This document shows positions 14,178 to 26,249 of a stretch of DNA of 64,000 nucleotides, piece after piece. Both the position numbers and the translations under genes were made by a program. Positions within the stretch are counted from its first letter, which is position 1, and every line of letters begins with the position of its first letter. Source of the stretch: Prochilodus magdalenae (lineage: Eukaryota; Chordata; Actinopteri; Characiformes; Prochilodontidae). Location: contig JAMWET010000729.1 of assembly GCA_024036415.1 (NCBI GenBank), forward strand, positions 326,001 to 390,000, given 5' to 3'. A model generated the notes under the pieces. It was not told the DNA's origin, ran no database searches, and was given only the letters and a program-made list of their open reading frames with translations.

Positions 14178-17100
14178 TGACTTCACAGTAACTCATTAGA
14201 GTGAGAATCCGTGTTTAGCCCTGCCAATATTATTTATGATAGATTTAGGCCTTATGTGTCGTAGCCCTGTCTCACAGAGGTTTGCAGTTTTCCGTGTCCC
14301 GTTTCACGCTAGAATAAAATTAGCAATAAATAAATCTCCCGCTAAAACTATGTCCAGTCTTTGTCCACCTTATGGACACAGTAAGCCGTGAAAGTTTGGA
14401 ACCTGTAATAAAACAAAACAGAGTCTTGCAACTGAACATGGGCCTCGCCTCTTGTGTTTGCTGGTGTAGTATTCAATGCCACTGCGTTTAATGCTACCGA
14501 TTACACTCGCAGTTTCAGTTCTTCACACATATAAACTTTTGCAGCCGTGAGTAATCTGTAGCGTCCACATGCCTGTGAAAAGCACGCACACACAGCTGAC
14601 ATTCCGATTCTGTATACTTCAATTTGTCCATCAATGTACGTGTACAGCCGGAGGTGGGCTCCGACAATCCCCACGAGCAAAAATACCAGTTCCCCCAGCA
14701 ATGCTGTTCTAGGGGGTGTTTCACTGAAAATCTAATGTACACACAAATATTTCTCCTCGCCGCTGATCGGCCAAAACCAGTCTGAAACGATGAGACAAAC
14801 ATAGCCAAGCAGCAGGAATCCGTCGTGTCCTATATACCAATCCTCACTGCAGCATGAATACAGCACATATCAACACCCAAAGGCGCATGGGAGCACCTTC
14901 AGGGAGAGTTTCAAAATGGAATCCTCAGAGCATGCATATGTTTTCACTGCATTGTTTTCTTTTTGCATGTTGTGTCTTAACCAGACTGGGGTGGAAATAT
15001 TTGTACGGGTTTAGTCTCCCTGCACGGCAATATGACTCATATGTCTGCATTCAGGATCACAGACGGCCACTGTAGCAAAGACTAGGATGACAAACATGAA
15101 GCCCGTGTCATACACGGTGTGTTTTTGATGCATCAGGTGTGGGACGGGTTTGTTTAAGAGGGACTGTGACTGTTCTGTGTCTGTGTCACAGGACCCCCTT
15201 GCTGTGCAGCTTTGCCTTTTCTTCTCACAGGATGATAAGTAGACCACAGTTCCTTTATTGCAGCTTAGAACCTACTGGGTTCCCTTTCTCCGCTTGTGGT
15301 TTGCCGTAGCTCTCAAGGACCCCTTGCCATTTCACATTTTTGTTCCCTTGGAGTCGTGAACACACCTGAGCCAGATGATCCCTGCTATACCGCCCTTGAT
15401 TACTTGGCTGAGGGCGTTGTGGGACCAGGAGCGTTGGCTGTTGAACAATGGTCTGAGGACCATTTACAAGATGGATATATTCACGGTAAGCCTATCATCC
15501 CCAAAAGCCTCCAGCTCTTAGCTCTGTGCAGGAAAACAGATGATGTGGTAGTGATGGAGTAACCCTTACATCCTTGGCCATTACTTCTGGCTGCTGGGAA
15601 ATACATCATCATCTTACAGCCATCATCACCGTTTGTGTATTTACAGCAGTTAATGTCAGCTCCAATAGCGAATACATAAACATGTATTAAAACTAATTGC
15701 CTGTAACGTGAGCGGCATCAATCTTGCATTAATCACCAGAAAAGGTGTCTACGGATGGTAGCAATTTAGCTGTTTGGGGCAATTAATCAAGGGACGGTGT
15801 CTGGAAGATAATAGCACCCTTTGATTATTAATACTGCAATAATCATTTAGAGTGATGGAATGGTAGAGGAGAAAATGGTTATTAGAAAGCCCCGCTAATA
15901 TTCAGGAATAACAGTGCAACCGCTGATATACTCCAATTATGGAGATGTTTATTGGCATACCAGCTTTTTTAGGTCATGAAAATATTGTTACGTAATCGGG
16001 ATTAATGGAGATTTAGGTGTAAAACTGAAGCGCTTGGCTGTACAAGTAAATAATGATATAATCATTTATTATCATCTGTGGGAAACGTGTAAGGGTCACA
16101 GCTTGCCAAAAGAGAGGCAACATTTCAGATTACTCATTTGGTACCAAATCCAAAACACACAAACTAGATAAGCGCCTTGGAAAACAACTCCCCGATAGAA
16201 CAGTGCTGGAACTTTACTGGTATCGAACACACAATGCTGCACAGGGCAGCGACGTGTAAAGCACTTTCTGAGGGGAAGTCAGAACAAATAGTATTACATC
16301 GCTTGATGTCTTACAGGGACCTCAGCGAAAGCGGCTGCGTCTCAGGACAGAAAGTCAATCGCTCTTTAGTTCCTTGTGTCAGTAGATGCTACCTGTGATG
16401 TTACCACTCTGTGATCGGTATTAGCGGGCCACATATCGCTGCAGTCTGTCTACTGCTTGGGTTTTGTGATTACCGTTCGCTCTGACTCTCTCTCTATATG
16501 CCGAGAGGCTCCACTGTTTCTCAACTAATGCTGATATTGTAAGCGGCTTGTACATGAATGGTCAAAAGTAATAGATGCAAAAGGAAAGAAGGTGGGGTTG
16601 CAGTGCTATTGGGAAGGAAGATAAAGGTTACCGTGAATGATGATACATTGAGACGGATATGGGCAATTTTCATTGAGCTACACCTACAGAAGTAGTGTCT
16701 ATCAGTATGGCAGACGTCTCAGCATGGAGATGTAGAGGTTCTGGTTGTTGCATTATTTGTCTGACTATGATTTGATGATGAGTATAGCATGTACAGAATA
16801 AATGAGAGCTCTTAAAAATTAAACGGTGCGTACACGGGGTACATCTACAGGAATTACTATAAAGCAGAACGTCCCACCACCTCTTACAGGAGCCAGCTGA
16901 AGCTGCGAAGAGAGTCATTCTGTAGCCGTTCCCGTATGTCAGCTCTGCTGTTGCTTGTGGCTTCTCTCATTGAAAAGGAGTGATGGAGCTGCGGTTATAA
17001 ACTGTTACTGTAATGTATCTCACTGTCATTCATAGCTGTCCAGCTCTGCTCTGCCATATTTTCATGTTACACTGTGTTACACTGTCAGCATGCTGCTTGT

Positions 17101-17574
17101 TGTATGTGTTTGGACTCTGCTACGAGCGAGATAAGCGTTTTTTTCCACCATCTTGCTGCACATTTGTTTGGGCTACAGCCATTACAACAAAGCACTGATG
17201 GCTGAGGCTGATTTTTAACAATGTTAACATCTGCAGCCGTACAATGCAGAGAATAGAGTGAGCTCTGTTTAAAACATTTCACAGCATCACAATCAGTTTC
17301 GGCCTTGGCGTGAAGGATGGCATTAAGATAGGTGTTCATTTCCTATATATCATCCCTGTCCAATGGAAAACACGTATCCTCATTTGACCATTTTTATTTT
17401 TATGTGAAATGTATTATAACTAATGTTATATTTATGTGAAGCAATATATAAAGTAATGAATGTAAATGTAATGTAAAAGAGAGAGAAATTGTAAACAATT
17501 CTGGGCTCTCTCTCTGGTCTAGACCTCACTCTCCATCCAGATCTCTTATAGAAGGTCTCTCTCTGTCTCTCCTA
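14178..17574. other. intergenic, no gene recognised; possible conserved non-coding DNA
   Basis: No coding exon could be assigned. An 88-codon frame at 15296-15562 and a 97-codon frame at 14515-14808 (-) have no recognised domain. About 15680-16080 is dense in homeodomain-type ATTA/TAAT cores and looks unlike flanking DNA, so it is a candidate regulatory element. Confidence 0.4.
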
Positions 17575-17577
17575 TCT

Positions 17578-17635
<58 letters not shown>

Positions 17636-18080
17636 TATATATATAACATATATAATATTATATATATATATATGTTATATATATATAATATCTATATATA
17701 ATGTAATTATATAATATATATATAATGTAATATATAATATGTATATATCTATATACACAATGTTGGGCCATTACTGGAGATACATGTTATATAAAAATCT
17801 ATACTATGTATATATATATAATGTAATATATAATATGTATATATCTATATATATATTACACATATGTTATATAATTAATGGATATACATGTTATATAAAT
17901 TGGGCCATTACTGGAGATACATGTCATATAAAAATCTATACTATATATATACATAGTATAGATTTTTATATAACATGTATATAATGTTATATGACATTAT
18001 ATACATGTTATATAAAATATGTGTATATGTTATATAAGATATGTGTATATGTATATATACATATATATATATACATATAC
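17575..18080. repeat. AT array with 137-bp duplication and palindrome
   Basis: Long (TA)n tracts. Inside, a unit beginning TTGGGCCATTACTGGAGATA occurs at 17763 and again at 17900. A near-perfect palindrome has 26-bp arms at 17919-17944 and 17953-17978 around an 8-bp centre, able to form a cruciform. Confidence 0.9.
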
Positions 18081-19830
18081 ACATATCCATCACTATTGCT
18101 TTTACAGCCTAATGAGATAAGCAGATGGCATGTTAGTGTGGAAGAAGTCAGAGTGGCGTCTCTAAGGACAGCAAAACCAGTGCTAATAACTGATTTATGT
18201 CTGGCATTTAAAAGCCATTTGTAAATTATACATATATTAATTTCAGTTTTTGTAGTACTTTGGCCAGTTGTGCCTTTTAGCCCTGCTTCAGTGGCTCCTT
18301 TTAAAATAGTTCACAAGTGACTTTCCATTGTAACAACAATAACCAAGCATCCAAAATGATTAGACTGGTTTAAAGTGCACTATGGAGATATAAATGATAC
18401 ACCTATTACTAAACTATGCATCCTGTTTGGCTACAACGGCCACTAGTAGCTTGAAACAGAAATCAAAGAAACCCATGGCTGTGTGAGGACTGCTTTGCGG
18501 TTTACCCTCTGAGGGAGGGCTTGGTAAGCATTAATTTAGGCGAGGTGTGGTGGTGTCTTTCTTCGAAAGCCTCTGCGGTTAAAATGACACAGAGTTATCT
18601 GTCTCACGGCAGAGCAACAGTCCCAGGATCACTATCTGTACCAGGCCAGTCTAAACAATCTATACTTCACAGACCACTGAGACCACTATGCAGCAAACCT
18701 GCCAGAACATTTCTCAGCGCAGCCTGTCTGGATTTGTTCTTAGTCACTACCCATGTGCCGTTTCCTGATCTGGGGAAATGTTTTCCTTCGTCGATCCTAG
18801 AAGACAGGAGCTAGCACACGTTGAGGAAGGGGGTGGGGGGATCACTATAAAAAATAAGGCGTTGCTCCGCTGGAAAATGAAATGAGACCTGAACGGAATT
18901 ATGCTGCATAGGAAGCCACCAGAGAGAGAGCTCTGGTCTACTAGTTGCCTGCTCCATGAACTGAGGGTGCAGGAACACCAGCCATCCTAATTCCAGAGAG
19001 GTGCCGCTGAGGGGGTCCGAGGAATGTTATTAGTGTTTCCACTCATGTAGCTCATAAGTCACACATGCACACAAACACACCGTTCATCCTGTCATGTCAG
19101 CAGGAGACGGAGCTCTGCTTTTCAGGCCAGGCATTGATAACGTTTACTGAACTGACAATTTCAGAAGGTAGACAAGATTGCACTGGGTTCCCACTTTAGC
19201 AAATACCGGGGTGGAGTGTTTGGACATGCCTGTAAACATGTGATGCAGGGGTCCCTGCCCTGGCGGATGTTCCATGCCCTCCGCACAAAAACTGAGAGAA
19301 GTATCTGTAGGAAGAGCACAGTAGGATGAAAAGCTCTATGACATCAAAGACACAAAAGAAAGACTAGTTTTTCTTTCAAGAGCAAACAGACGGTTCTTTA
19401 GGCGTACTGAATAGAGAGATAGGAATGGGACATAAGGGAGGAGGCTGGAGTCCCTAATGGGAAAGAGATCCTAAACAGCGTGACTCATTTCCCAAGAATG
19501 ATTCTGAACGTCTAGCAAAATGCAGAAGAAAAAAAAGAATTGCATGTTTAGAAGGTGAACTGAGTCACCTGCGTTACCACGAAAAGCCAAACATCTCTTT
19601 CCCAGCGCATTGACAGCGTTCGCTCTTATGTGAGTGAAGGCAGCGCTGATCAAACCTGAATCAACCAGAGAGATCTTAAGTAAACTCTCCAAAAGGTAAA
19701 GGAGCCCTAGCGTCTGAGCAGTGTTAACTGATATGTCCTAGAGGGAAACAGTCTGACGCTGTGTTGGCGGGCTTTTATCTAAAGATGTCTAACGGATTTG
19801 TGTTCTGGTCTTCTGCTTTCTGTCTCGCAG
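18081..19830. other. region upstream of nrtn
   Basis: No coding sequence recognised. The nrtn coding exon starts with a splice acceptor (19830), so at least one upstream non-coding exon and the promoter must lie in or beyond this stretch. I could not place them. Confidence 0.4.
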
Positions 19831-19837
19831 AGTTTCA

Positions 19838-19861
19838 ATGCTCCACACCGTTCTAAGATGA
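19838..19861 (+). promoter_or_regulatory. upstream ORF overlapping the nrtn start
   Basis: A seven-codon ORF (ATG at 19838, stop TGA at 19859-19861) lies in the same exon as the neurturin start. Its stop shares bases with the main ATG (ATGA at 19858-19861), a layout that could lower translation or allow termination-reinitiation. Seen directly; the effect is inference. Confidence 0.6.
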
Positions 19862-20095
19862 AGTTATGGAAAGGGGCCATTCTTGCCTTCATCCTCAGTA
19901 GCACTGCTGTTTTACTGCTGCTCAACAAAACCATGCTGCCTGCTGGGTCCATCAACCCCCGGGCTTCAGGACCGTCCATGCGTTCTTCATCCGGATCGCT
20001 GTCATCATCCTCATCCTCATCATCCTTACCCAGGGAGAAGGGCCATCAGCGGGTGGTCAGATCAACGGACAGCATGGGCTCTCTGCTATCAGACT
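19858..20095 (+). CDS. nrtn: nrtn coding exon 1
   Basis: Signal peptide and N-terminal propeptide, 79 codons plus 1 nt. The acceptor TCTCGCAG ends at 19830 and the donor T|GTAAGA follows 20095. Contains an SSSGSLSSSSSSSS low-complexity run. Confidence 0.92.
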
Positions 20096-21335
20096 GTAAG
20101 ATAAACAGACGTTGCTGTATCCCAGCTAAGGCACTAGCGTGGATTAGGCACTGTGCGAACAGACCAATGGGTGGGATTAGTGTATCGCTCAGCAGTCAGC
20201 CCTGTTTAATTTACAAATCTCACCACCTCACTCTCCCATCACACCTCATGTGTCACGGAACCAAAGCTAGAGCCAGCTATCAGAGAGGGAAAAAAGCAAG
20301 CTCGTGTTCTTACAGCGCTGGGCCAACTGTAAACTGAGTGTGAATTGTGGGGAACAGCTCTGAGAGGTTTATGGTTTTACGTGGGTCTTAAGACGACATC
20401 CTTAAAAAATAGATCCGGGAAGCACACGAAAAACTCAAAGCAGTGAGGCGGTGACTCTTACAGAGTTCATATGGGCTCACTTCAGCCATTACCTCAGTTC
20501 CTTTCAGGTCTGGTTTACTTTCATGTCTGTCAGTGGATGTATGCACACCTAATCGCTTACATCGCCTACACCCCTAAGGCGCCATGTTGCTGAACAACAC
20601 GCAACTTTACGAAAAGTCAAAGAAAAAAATGAAAATGCCAGTCAATAAGCCACGGCATAAAAGGAGGTGTAAAGGAGACATAATCCCTCCTTACTATCCT
20701 GTCAATCAAAGACACTGATTTCAGGCCAGGGCAGCAAACGGCCGCATGCCTGCACCACTCCTTTAGTGGAAGAAAGAAAAGAGGGCCTTGGTTTCTCATC
20801 ACTTTGTTTTACTGCCCATCTAAAGATGGTTATTTATGGCCGTGTGTTTTTCCCCCTCTCTGTTCCAGTTTCCTACTTGTTCCAGAGCTTCACGGAAGGC
20901 GAGCTGCAGAGGGTGATCGGGATGCTGGTGGACAGGAAGGCCAAGAGGCTGGGCTCGGTGGTGGCGAGTGCACGGGGCAAGAGGACCAAGAGAGCGAGGA
21001 GGGGCCCGAACCCGTGCAAGTTGCACCAGAAGGAGCTGAAGGTGAGTGACCTTGGCCTGGGCTACGACAGCAACGAGATCGTGCTTTTCCGCTACTGCAG
21101 CGGTAAGTGCACCAGCCGCCGACGCAACTACGACATGGTGCTGGAGCACATGCTCAACGAGACGCCCGGCCAGAAGAGCAAGGCCAGGAGTACGGAGAGC
21201 GCGAAGAAGGACCGGGCGCGCTACAGCCCTTGCTGCCGACCCACCAAGTATGAGGAGGACATGGCGTTCTTCGACAACAACGAAAAGTTCTCCATCATTC
21301 AGAACGTGTCAGCCAGAGAGTGCGGCTGCGTATGA
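19858..21335 (+). CDS. nrtn: neurturin precursor (two coding exons)
   Basis: Secreted neurotrophic factor of the GDNF family; known members signal through GFRalpha2 and RET. Join 19858-20095 and 20869-21335 (GT-AG, phase 1) gives 234 aa. Residues 1-22 form a signal peptide (MKLWKGAILAFILSSTAVLL). A Ser-rich propeptide follows, then basic processing sites (RKAKR at 102-106, RGKRTKRARR at 115-124). The mature part has the seven family cysteines: C129, C156, C160, C201, C202, C231, C233. LGLGY, VLFRYC, CCRPT and SARECGCV match neurturin better than GDNF, artemin or persephin. It is longer than human NRTN (197 aa), partly through the Ser run and a longer basic heel between C160 and C201 with a possible N-glycosylation site at N176. 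Start: first ATG before the signal peptide, aligning with the human N terminus. caps and ranbp3 lie downstream as in human 19p13.3. Confidence 0.95.
20096..20868 (+). other. nrtn: nrtn intron
   Basis: Bounded by GTAAGA and TGTTCCAG. No nested gene or repeat recognised. Confidence 0.85.
20869..21335 (+). CDS. nrtn: nrtn coding exon 2 (mature domain)
   Basis: Rest of the propeptide and the whole cystine-knot domain, ending CGCV and TGA at 21333-21335. GC-rich compared with its surroundings, as expected for a coding exon of this family. Confidence 0.96.
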
Positions 21336-22825
21336 CGCCGCAGGGAACTGAGAAAACACCGGACGACTGGGCTGCCGTGGAAGCGTCAGAGATGGAAGCG
21401 GTGAACGAGGCCATGGTGACATGGAACTCTCTGACCAAGCACAATGTGGTGACAGGTGAAGATTCAGAAAGGTTCCTGTCATGGCAGCAGTGGAAGCTTC
21501 AGAGAGGCTGCATCAGAGAGAGGCTACGGTCCAATCCTCATAGTAATGGTGGAGGCTTTGGAGGGGCTCCAGTCAACGGTACCAGTGGAAGCTTCAAAAA
21601 GTTTAACACAGGAAGGTTTGAAGGGGTTTCCCTCGAGTCCACAGTTAACAGAGGAGGCTTCAGGGACCCTAAGACCAACTCCATGGTCTGCTCCAAGCAT
21701 ACATGATGATGAACTCTATGAAAGCCTAATGAAAACCACAGAAGCCGCAGCAGACAGGAAGGCTACGTCTGACATTCAGGCGGTAGGGATGCTTTGCAGA
21801 CAGCTGGAATCTTAGGATCACTTATACTCTCTGGTTCGCTTGCTTCATGGGCCACCGCCAGAACGTGCTTCCAAGAGATCTCTCCTATGATGTGATGAGA
21901 CCCATAGTACATGCTTTCAGTGTGGAGACGCTGATGCTGAGCAAGGGCTACATCCGTGGAATGCAGGAGACCCTCTCCTCAGTCACTGCAATACGGACAG
22001 AGATTTTATGCTTGTGCAAAAAGTGTACCGAACTGTCTTTTGTCACAGATGCTATGTGAATGCTGAAGTATGACGTTTAAACACACAGCTACCTCATTTA
22101 CTCTGGGTTAGAGGCATATACATGCAATGAATCTAGCTGCGCTACGCCCATTCTCCTGGGGTCGACTATTCGCTGATAGAAATCAGTGAAAACACACACT
22201 CACACACTCACACACACACACACACACACTCAGATAAACACACACTCCTAAACTCCAGTGTGTCTTCTCAGGTCAAATACTGTACATAACATCCTGCGTC
22301 GTCACTTGAAGAGAACTAGCTTTAAATCACGCGCTCCATTTCCTTTTGAAAGCCTTGCCAAAATCTGTCGCATAGAGCCTCACACCTCTCTAGAACAAAT
22401 CACTTCAGTCCAAATCGGAATGATGCGGTCGCCTGTGACCAAGTGGAGCATGCTATATACAGCTGTATGCAAATTCTGGGGGCTTTCCTGGTCAAATGAC
22501 TGTCATTCGTGAAAATAAGCTCACACGTCTTCTACATGGAGCACGCATATTTACAGAGGCTATTTATATCAGCGCTGTCCAAAGAAAAACAGACATCTCC
22601 AAAATGGCAACTCTACAGGAGGCGGCAAAAAGCCGAACTGAATTCTAATATAAGTCAGCTTAGACTTTTTTCCAAGCAGTTTTGGGACATTTCTGTTGGC
22701 CCAGTTATCATGTTCATTCAATATACAAAAAACAGCAGCTGCTATGTTCAAAAAACGACAAGAATGGAGATACATGTTTTCTTTGGACAAAGTTTATCAT
22801 AATTTTATTATATTTTCCCAATAAA
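21336..22825 (+). other. nrtn: nrtn 3' UTR (likely)
   Basis: Follows the stop codon. A polyadenylation signal AATAAA at 22820-22825 sits in a small hairpin (TTTCCCA ... TGGGAAA) and is one possible end; another is near 25260-25300. An out-of-frame 128-codon frame (21320-21706) overlaps the CDS end but has no recognised domain. Confidence 0.45.
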
Positions 22826-23118
22826 TTTATTACTGGGAAAAAGATCAGTCATAATTATTAACCAGCCTTTACTCAAAGTACACTGAGGGCATCACTCATT
22901 TACAGTGAAGCTGAGCATTTTACCAAAAAGACGGGACTGAAAACAGTAAATATGCTTTTAATAAATACAGTAAAGACGTTCACATATAACCACAAACTTA
23001 AAAATACAATGTAATCACGGATACCAAATAAAACTATCAAAAGATAAAATAATGATTACTAATAAAACATAACATAACTGAAAAATAATAATGATAAATT
23101 ATACATATTTTTATTTCA

Positions 23119-23120
23119 TA

Positions 23121-23187
<67 letters not shown>

Positions 23188-23264
23188 GTTGTTGTTATTA
23201 TTATTATCATTTTTATCATTACTTAAATTATTATTATTATTATTTTTATCATTACTCAAATTAC

Positions 23265-23298
<34 letters not shown>

Positions 23299-23509
23299 TT
23301 TATTATTTTTATTATGATGATGATTATTATTATCATTACTCAAATTATTATTATTATTATTATTATTATTGTCATTACTTAAATTATTATTATTATTATT
23401 ATTGTTATTATTATTATCATTACTCAAATTTTTATTATTATTACTGTTATTATTGTTATTATTATTATTATCATTACTCGAATTATTATTATTATTATTA
23501 TTATTATTA

Positions 23510-23550
<41 letters not shown>

Positions 23551-23571
23551 GTTGTTGTTATTATTATTATA
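23119..23571. repeat. (ATT)n microsatellite
   Basis: About 450 bp of interrupted ATT/TTA trinucleotide repeat with periodic CATTACTCAAATT interruptions. Open frames of poly-Tyr, poly-Asn or poly-Leu are artefacts. Confidence 0.97.
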
Positions 23572-25049
23572 AGTTCCTTATACAGAATTTAATGCCCTAT
23601 TTTCACATAATAAAAACCTACGAAACATGTAATCCGACTGGGGCGTTCAAACATTTGCACACAGGAGTAGATTTTGAGTGCATTCATAGTGCAAGACTTC
23701 ACATGTCTTACATAAATGGATTTTGCTACCATAAATATACGTATAGCATACGTGACCTTCATTTTAGCGACAGTTTGGCAAGTATTTTAATAGCACCATA
23801 AAACGTAGAATATATAGCCTAGTGCAGGCCTTGGCACTCCAGCATAGCAAAAGCTGTAGGCTGCTTTGGGGGGATTGCCACTATCCAAACGTACGTAGCT
23901 CACTCATTCTTTTAAAGGCTAAACCCCATCTGTTTGCTCACGATTGTTTAAGATTATGCTGCAGTTCATCCAAGGGGTCAATCTGGTGTCGGTCAGAGAG
24001 TGGCAGGGCAGACTTGTGCATATTGGGCTGTCCCAGATCTGTAGCCTGCTGCACATACTGTCAACACCTAATTCCCTCTAAGTCAAAGGAGCTGTAAATA
24101 GCCAAATCTTCACTCCACGGAACTGTTAGATAACGCTAACGTCTACTTTTCTTAGTTTCAGTCCAGCTGACTCGTTAAACCCAGACAAGCTCGGGGCTGC
24201 CAGGGAAGTCGTGGAACCGGGGTTAGATTAAATAATGAGAACTTTGAGGTAATTAAGAACAAAACCACAAATGAGATTGGAGGCAGGCCGGGAACCATCA
24301 AGGCCTAGACGCAGCCTGCCTTCAAAGCTAATGGACTTACTGTGAAAACAAGGCAACAGCAGCTGAGCGGACACGCATCTTTCAAGCCACGCCGGAGCCT
24401 GGCCGCCAGAATTACCTGCAGGACAGCAAACAGACCAGATTGTGAATCTCGGCATGCACGTAGGCTTCAGACAGTAGAAAAAAACAAACCTTTGCTTCAA
24501 AGGGACAGAGCGCTCGGTCAGTAGCGTAAGATCGCGGCCTCGTCTAAATCTGCTAATTGGATACTGCGGACAGAACGTTTCCCCGGCATGCAACACCGTG
24601 TCATGTCTCAGCCACTTACAGACACAAAAACAATCATTTTGAACATTTACAAGCAGAATTCTGGAAAACGCTACGTCGGCTGAATACATATCACACATCA
24701 CGAGGAGGGTGGCGCGATAAACGCTCACTGTACACGTAAATACATTACAACTGAGATATACTTTATATATACACTTAGATATACATATATATACACACAC
24801 ATCTTCATATATATCCGTGTTCTCTCCCCTGTAACCTACTGTATCTCTTGGACAAATGGGCAAAATGATTTGAAGTGCTTTATCAAAGAGTGAGACCTTT
24901 ACTTCTGTCTGTCTTCATTGGAACAAAGTGTCCCCTATAGCTCAATGTGTAGGACTGTCGTATGTTCCATATCAATCTGTGTACATCTGTGTAAAGACAA
25001 ACAGAAGCAGGCAGTACTATGTGTAAACGAGTAGCTTCCTCCTATCGCA
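23572..25049. other. intergenic, no gene recognised
   Basis: A 211-codon frame at 24228-24863 (-) is the longest uninterrupted frame in the window but has no recognisable domain, mixed composition and no splice support. I do not call it a gene. Confidence 0.4.
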
Positions 25050-25310
25050 CCCATGTACAGCTTCGGCAGTGTTGGTTCTCTGTTTCTTCATGCCGACAGC
25101 AGAAACGTTGATGCAGTGCATCTTACTTGTGGATACTCAATATTTATTGGACAGTGATGTGCATATTTATTTAGATACTTTAGTGAAGAGGCTGACAAAG
25201 ACTTACTTATTTATTATCAAGGAAAAAAAAAAAAAGACAACTTGTGCCAAAAATGGAATTTCTAATAAATGCACCATTCTTAAATAACTGCTGAATAAAC
25301 ATACTCAGCT
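25050..25310 (+). other. possible distal 3' UTR end (plus strand)
   Basis: AU-rich sequence with several ATTTA motifs (TATTTATTGG, TATTTATTTAG, TTATTTATTATC) followed by two polyadenylation signals AATAAA (about 25263 and 25294). This resembles a transcript end and may be a long nrtn 3' UTR isoform. Tentative. Confidence 0.3.
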
Positions 25311-25589
25311 TTACAAACAGAAGAGACAATGTTGCTTATTTTTCTTTTCCTCACGCCTACCTCCCCAGCTCTGCACGCTCCGTTTCCTGTTTAATCTAAG
25401 CCGTAAGACCTGTAGGACGAAGGCGAATGAGCCACGGCTACACACCTAATGAAAAAATAACAAACATGGCAGTAAGCGGGAACGCTTAAAAGAAACCTAC
25501 TTGGGAAAGTCTGGGTAGCAGTACGGAGGGTTGTCTACAAAGGGCCCCCACAGAGGGGTTACGCTTCAGACTGCCATTCAGATATTTTA

Positions 25590-26245
25590 CGGTAGACTTT
25601 ACCACTGGGCAAAGCTGTACAACCGGACGTCTTGGTTGGCATGGCTTCCTGTCGTTGCCCGTATCAGATTTAAAACTCTGATGCTGGCCTACAAAGCCAA
25701 GAATGGACCAGCGCCTCCCTACCTTATGGCAATGGTGAAGAGTCGAGCTGTACCTCGAGCCCTTCGTGCTTCAAGCACAGCTCGTCTCGAACCACCATCC
25801 CTGAGGACTCAAGCGTCCAGACTCTTCTCTGTCCTGGCTCCCAGATGGTGGAATGAACTCCCACTGGGCGTCAGAACAGCAGAGTCTCTCGCGGTCTTCA
25901 AACGCAGACTGAAGACCCGTCTCTTAGTAATGCACTGAAGTGAGTGAGCTCTAGTAGAGGTGTAAATTGTATGTATTGTGTTGCACTTATAATGACCTTT
26001 TCTCCTCTATAGGAATGAGCACTTGGCTGGGGTTGCCAGGTAATGCTCTATTTGCTTTATATGTCTGTGTATTAATCTCTAGGTACCAGCACTGGCCCCC
26101 TGTTCGGGCAGTGTCTGAGCTCGTGGTGAGTTTTAGGCTTCCTACTAGCTGGAATATTATCCAACGGAGCACTAAGCACGGTTGTAAGTCGCTCTGGATA
26201 AGAGCGTCTGCTAAATGCCTTACATGTAAATGTAATGTAATGTCT
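25590..26245 (+). mobile_element. 5'-truncated L2-like LINE with SINE-shared tail
   Basis: An open frame (to 25938) encodes the region C-terminal to a reverse transcriptase: WLPVVARIRFKTLMLAYKAK, NGPAPPYL, then WWNELPLGVRTAESLAVFKR. It is followed by a 3' UTR ending TAAGTCGCTCTGGATAAGAG, CGTCTGCTAAATGCC and a TGTAA-type repeat. The polymerase motifs are missing, so it is a typical dead 5'-truncated insertion. Its intact frame suggests moderate age. Its tail matches the SINEs at 1879-2103 and 39036-39254. Confidence 0.85.
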
Positions 26246-26249
26246 TTAT

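Noticed and set aside
15296..15562. 88-codon frame MVCRSSQGPLAISHF...
   Set aside because: Looks protein-like at first sight, but no family recognised and no neighbouring exons; left as intergenic.
20820..21149. Long frames opposite or out of frame with nrtn exon 2
   Set aside because: Shadow frames of a GC-rich coding exon; the spliced sense frame gives an unmistakable neurturin domain.
23091..23801. 236-codon Tyr-rich frame and the opposing Asn-rich frame
   Set aside because: Translation of the (ATT)n microsatellite.
24228..24863. 211-codon minus-strand open frame
   Set aside because: Longest continuous frame here, but composition is mixed (Cys/Ile/Tyr-rich from AT repeats at one end), with no known motif and no splice support.
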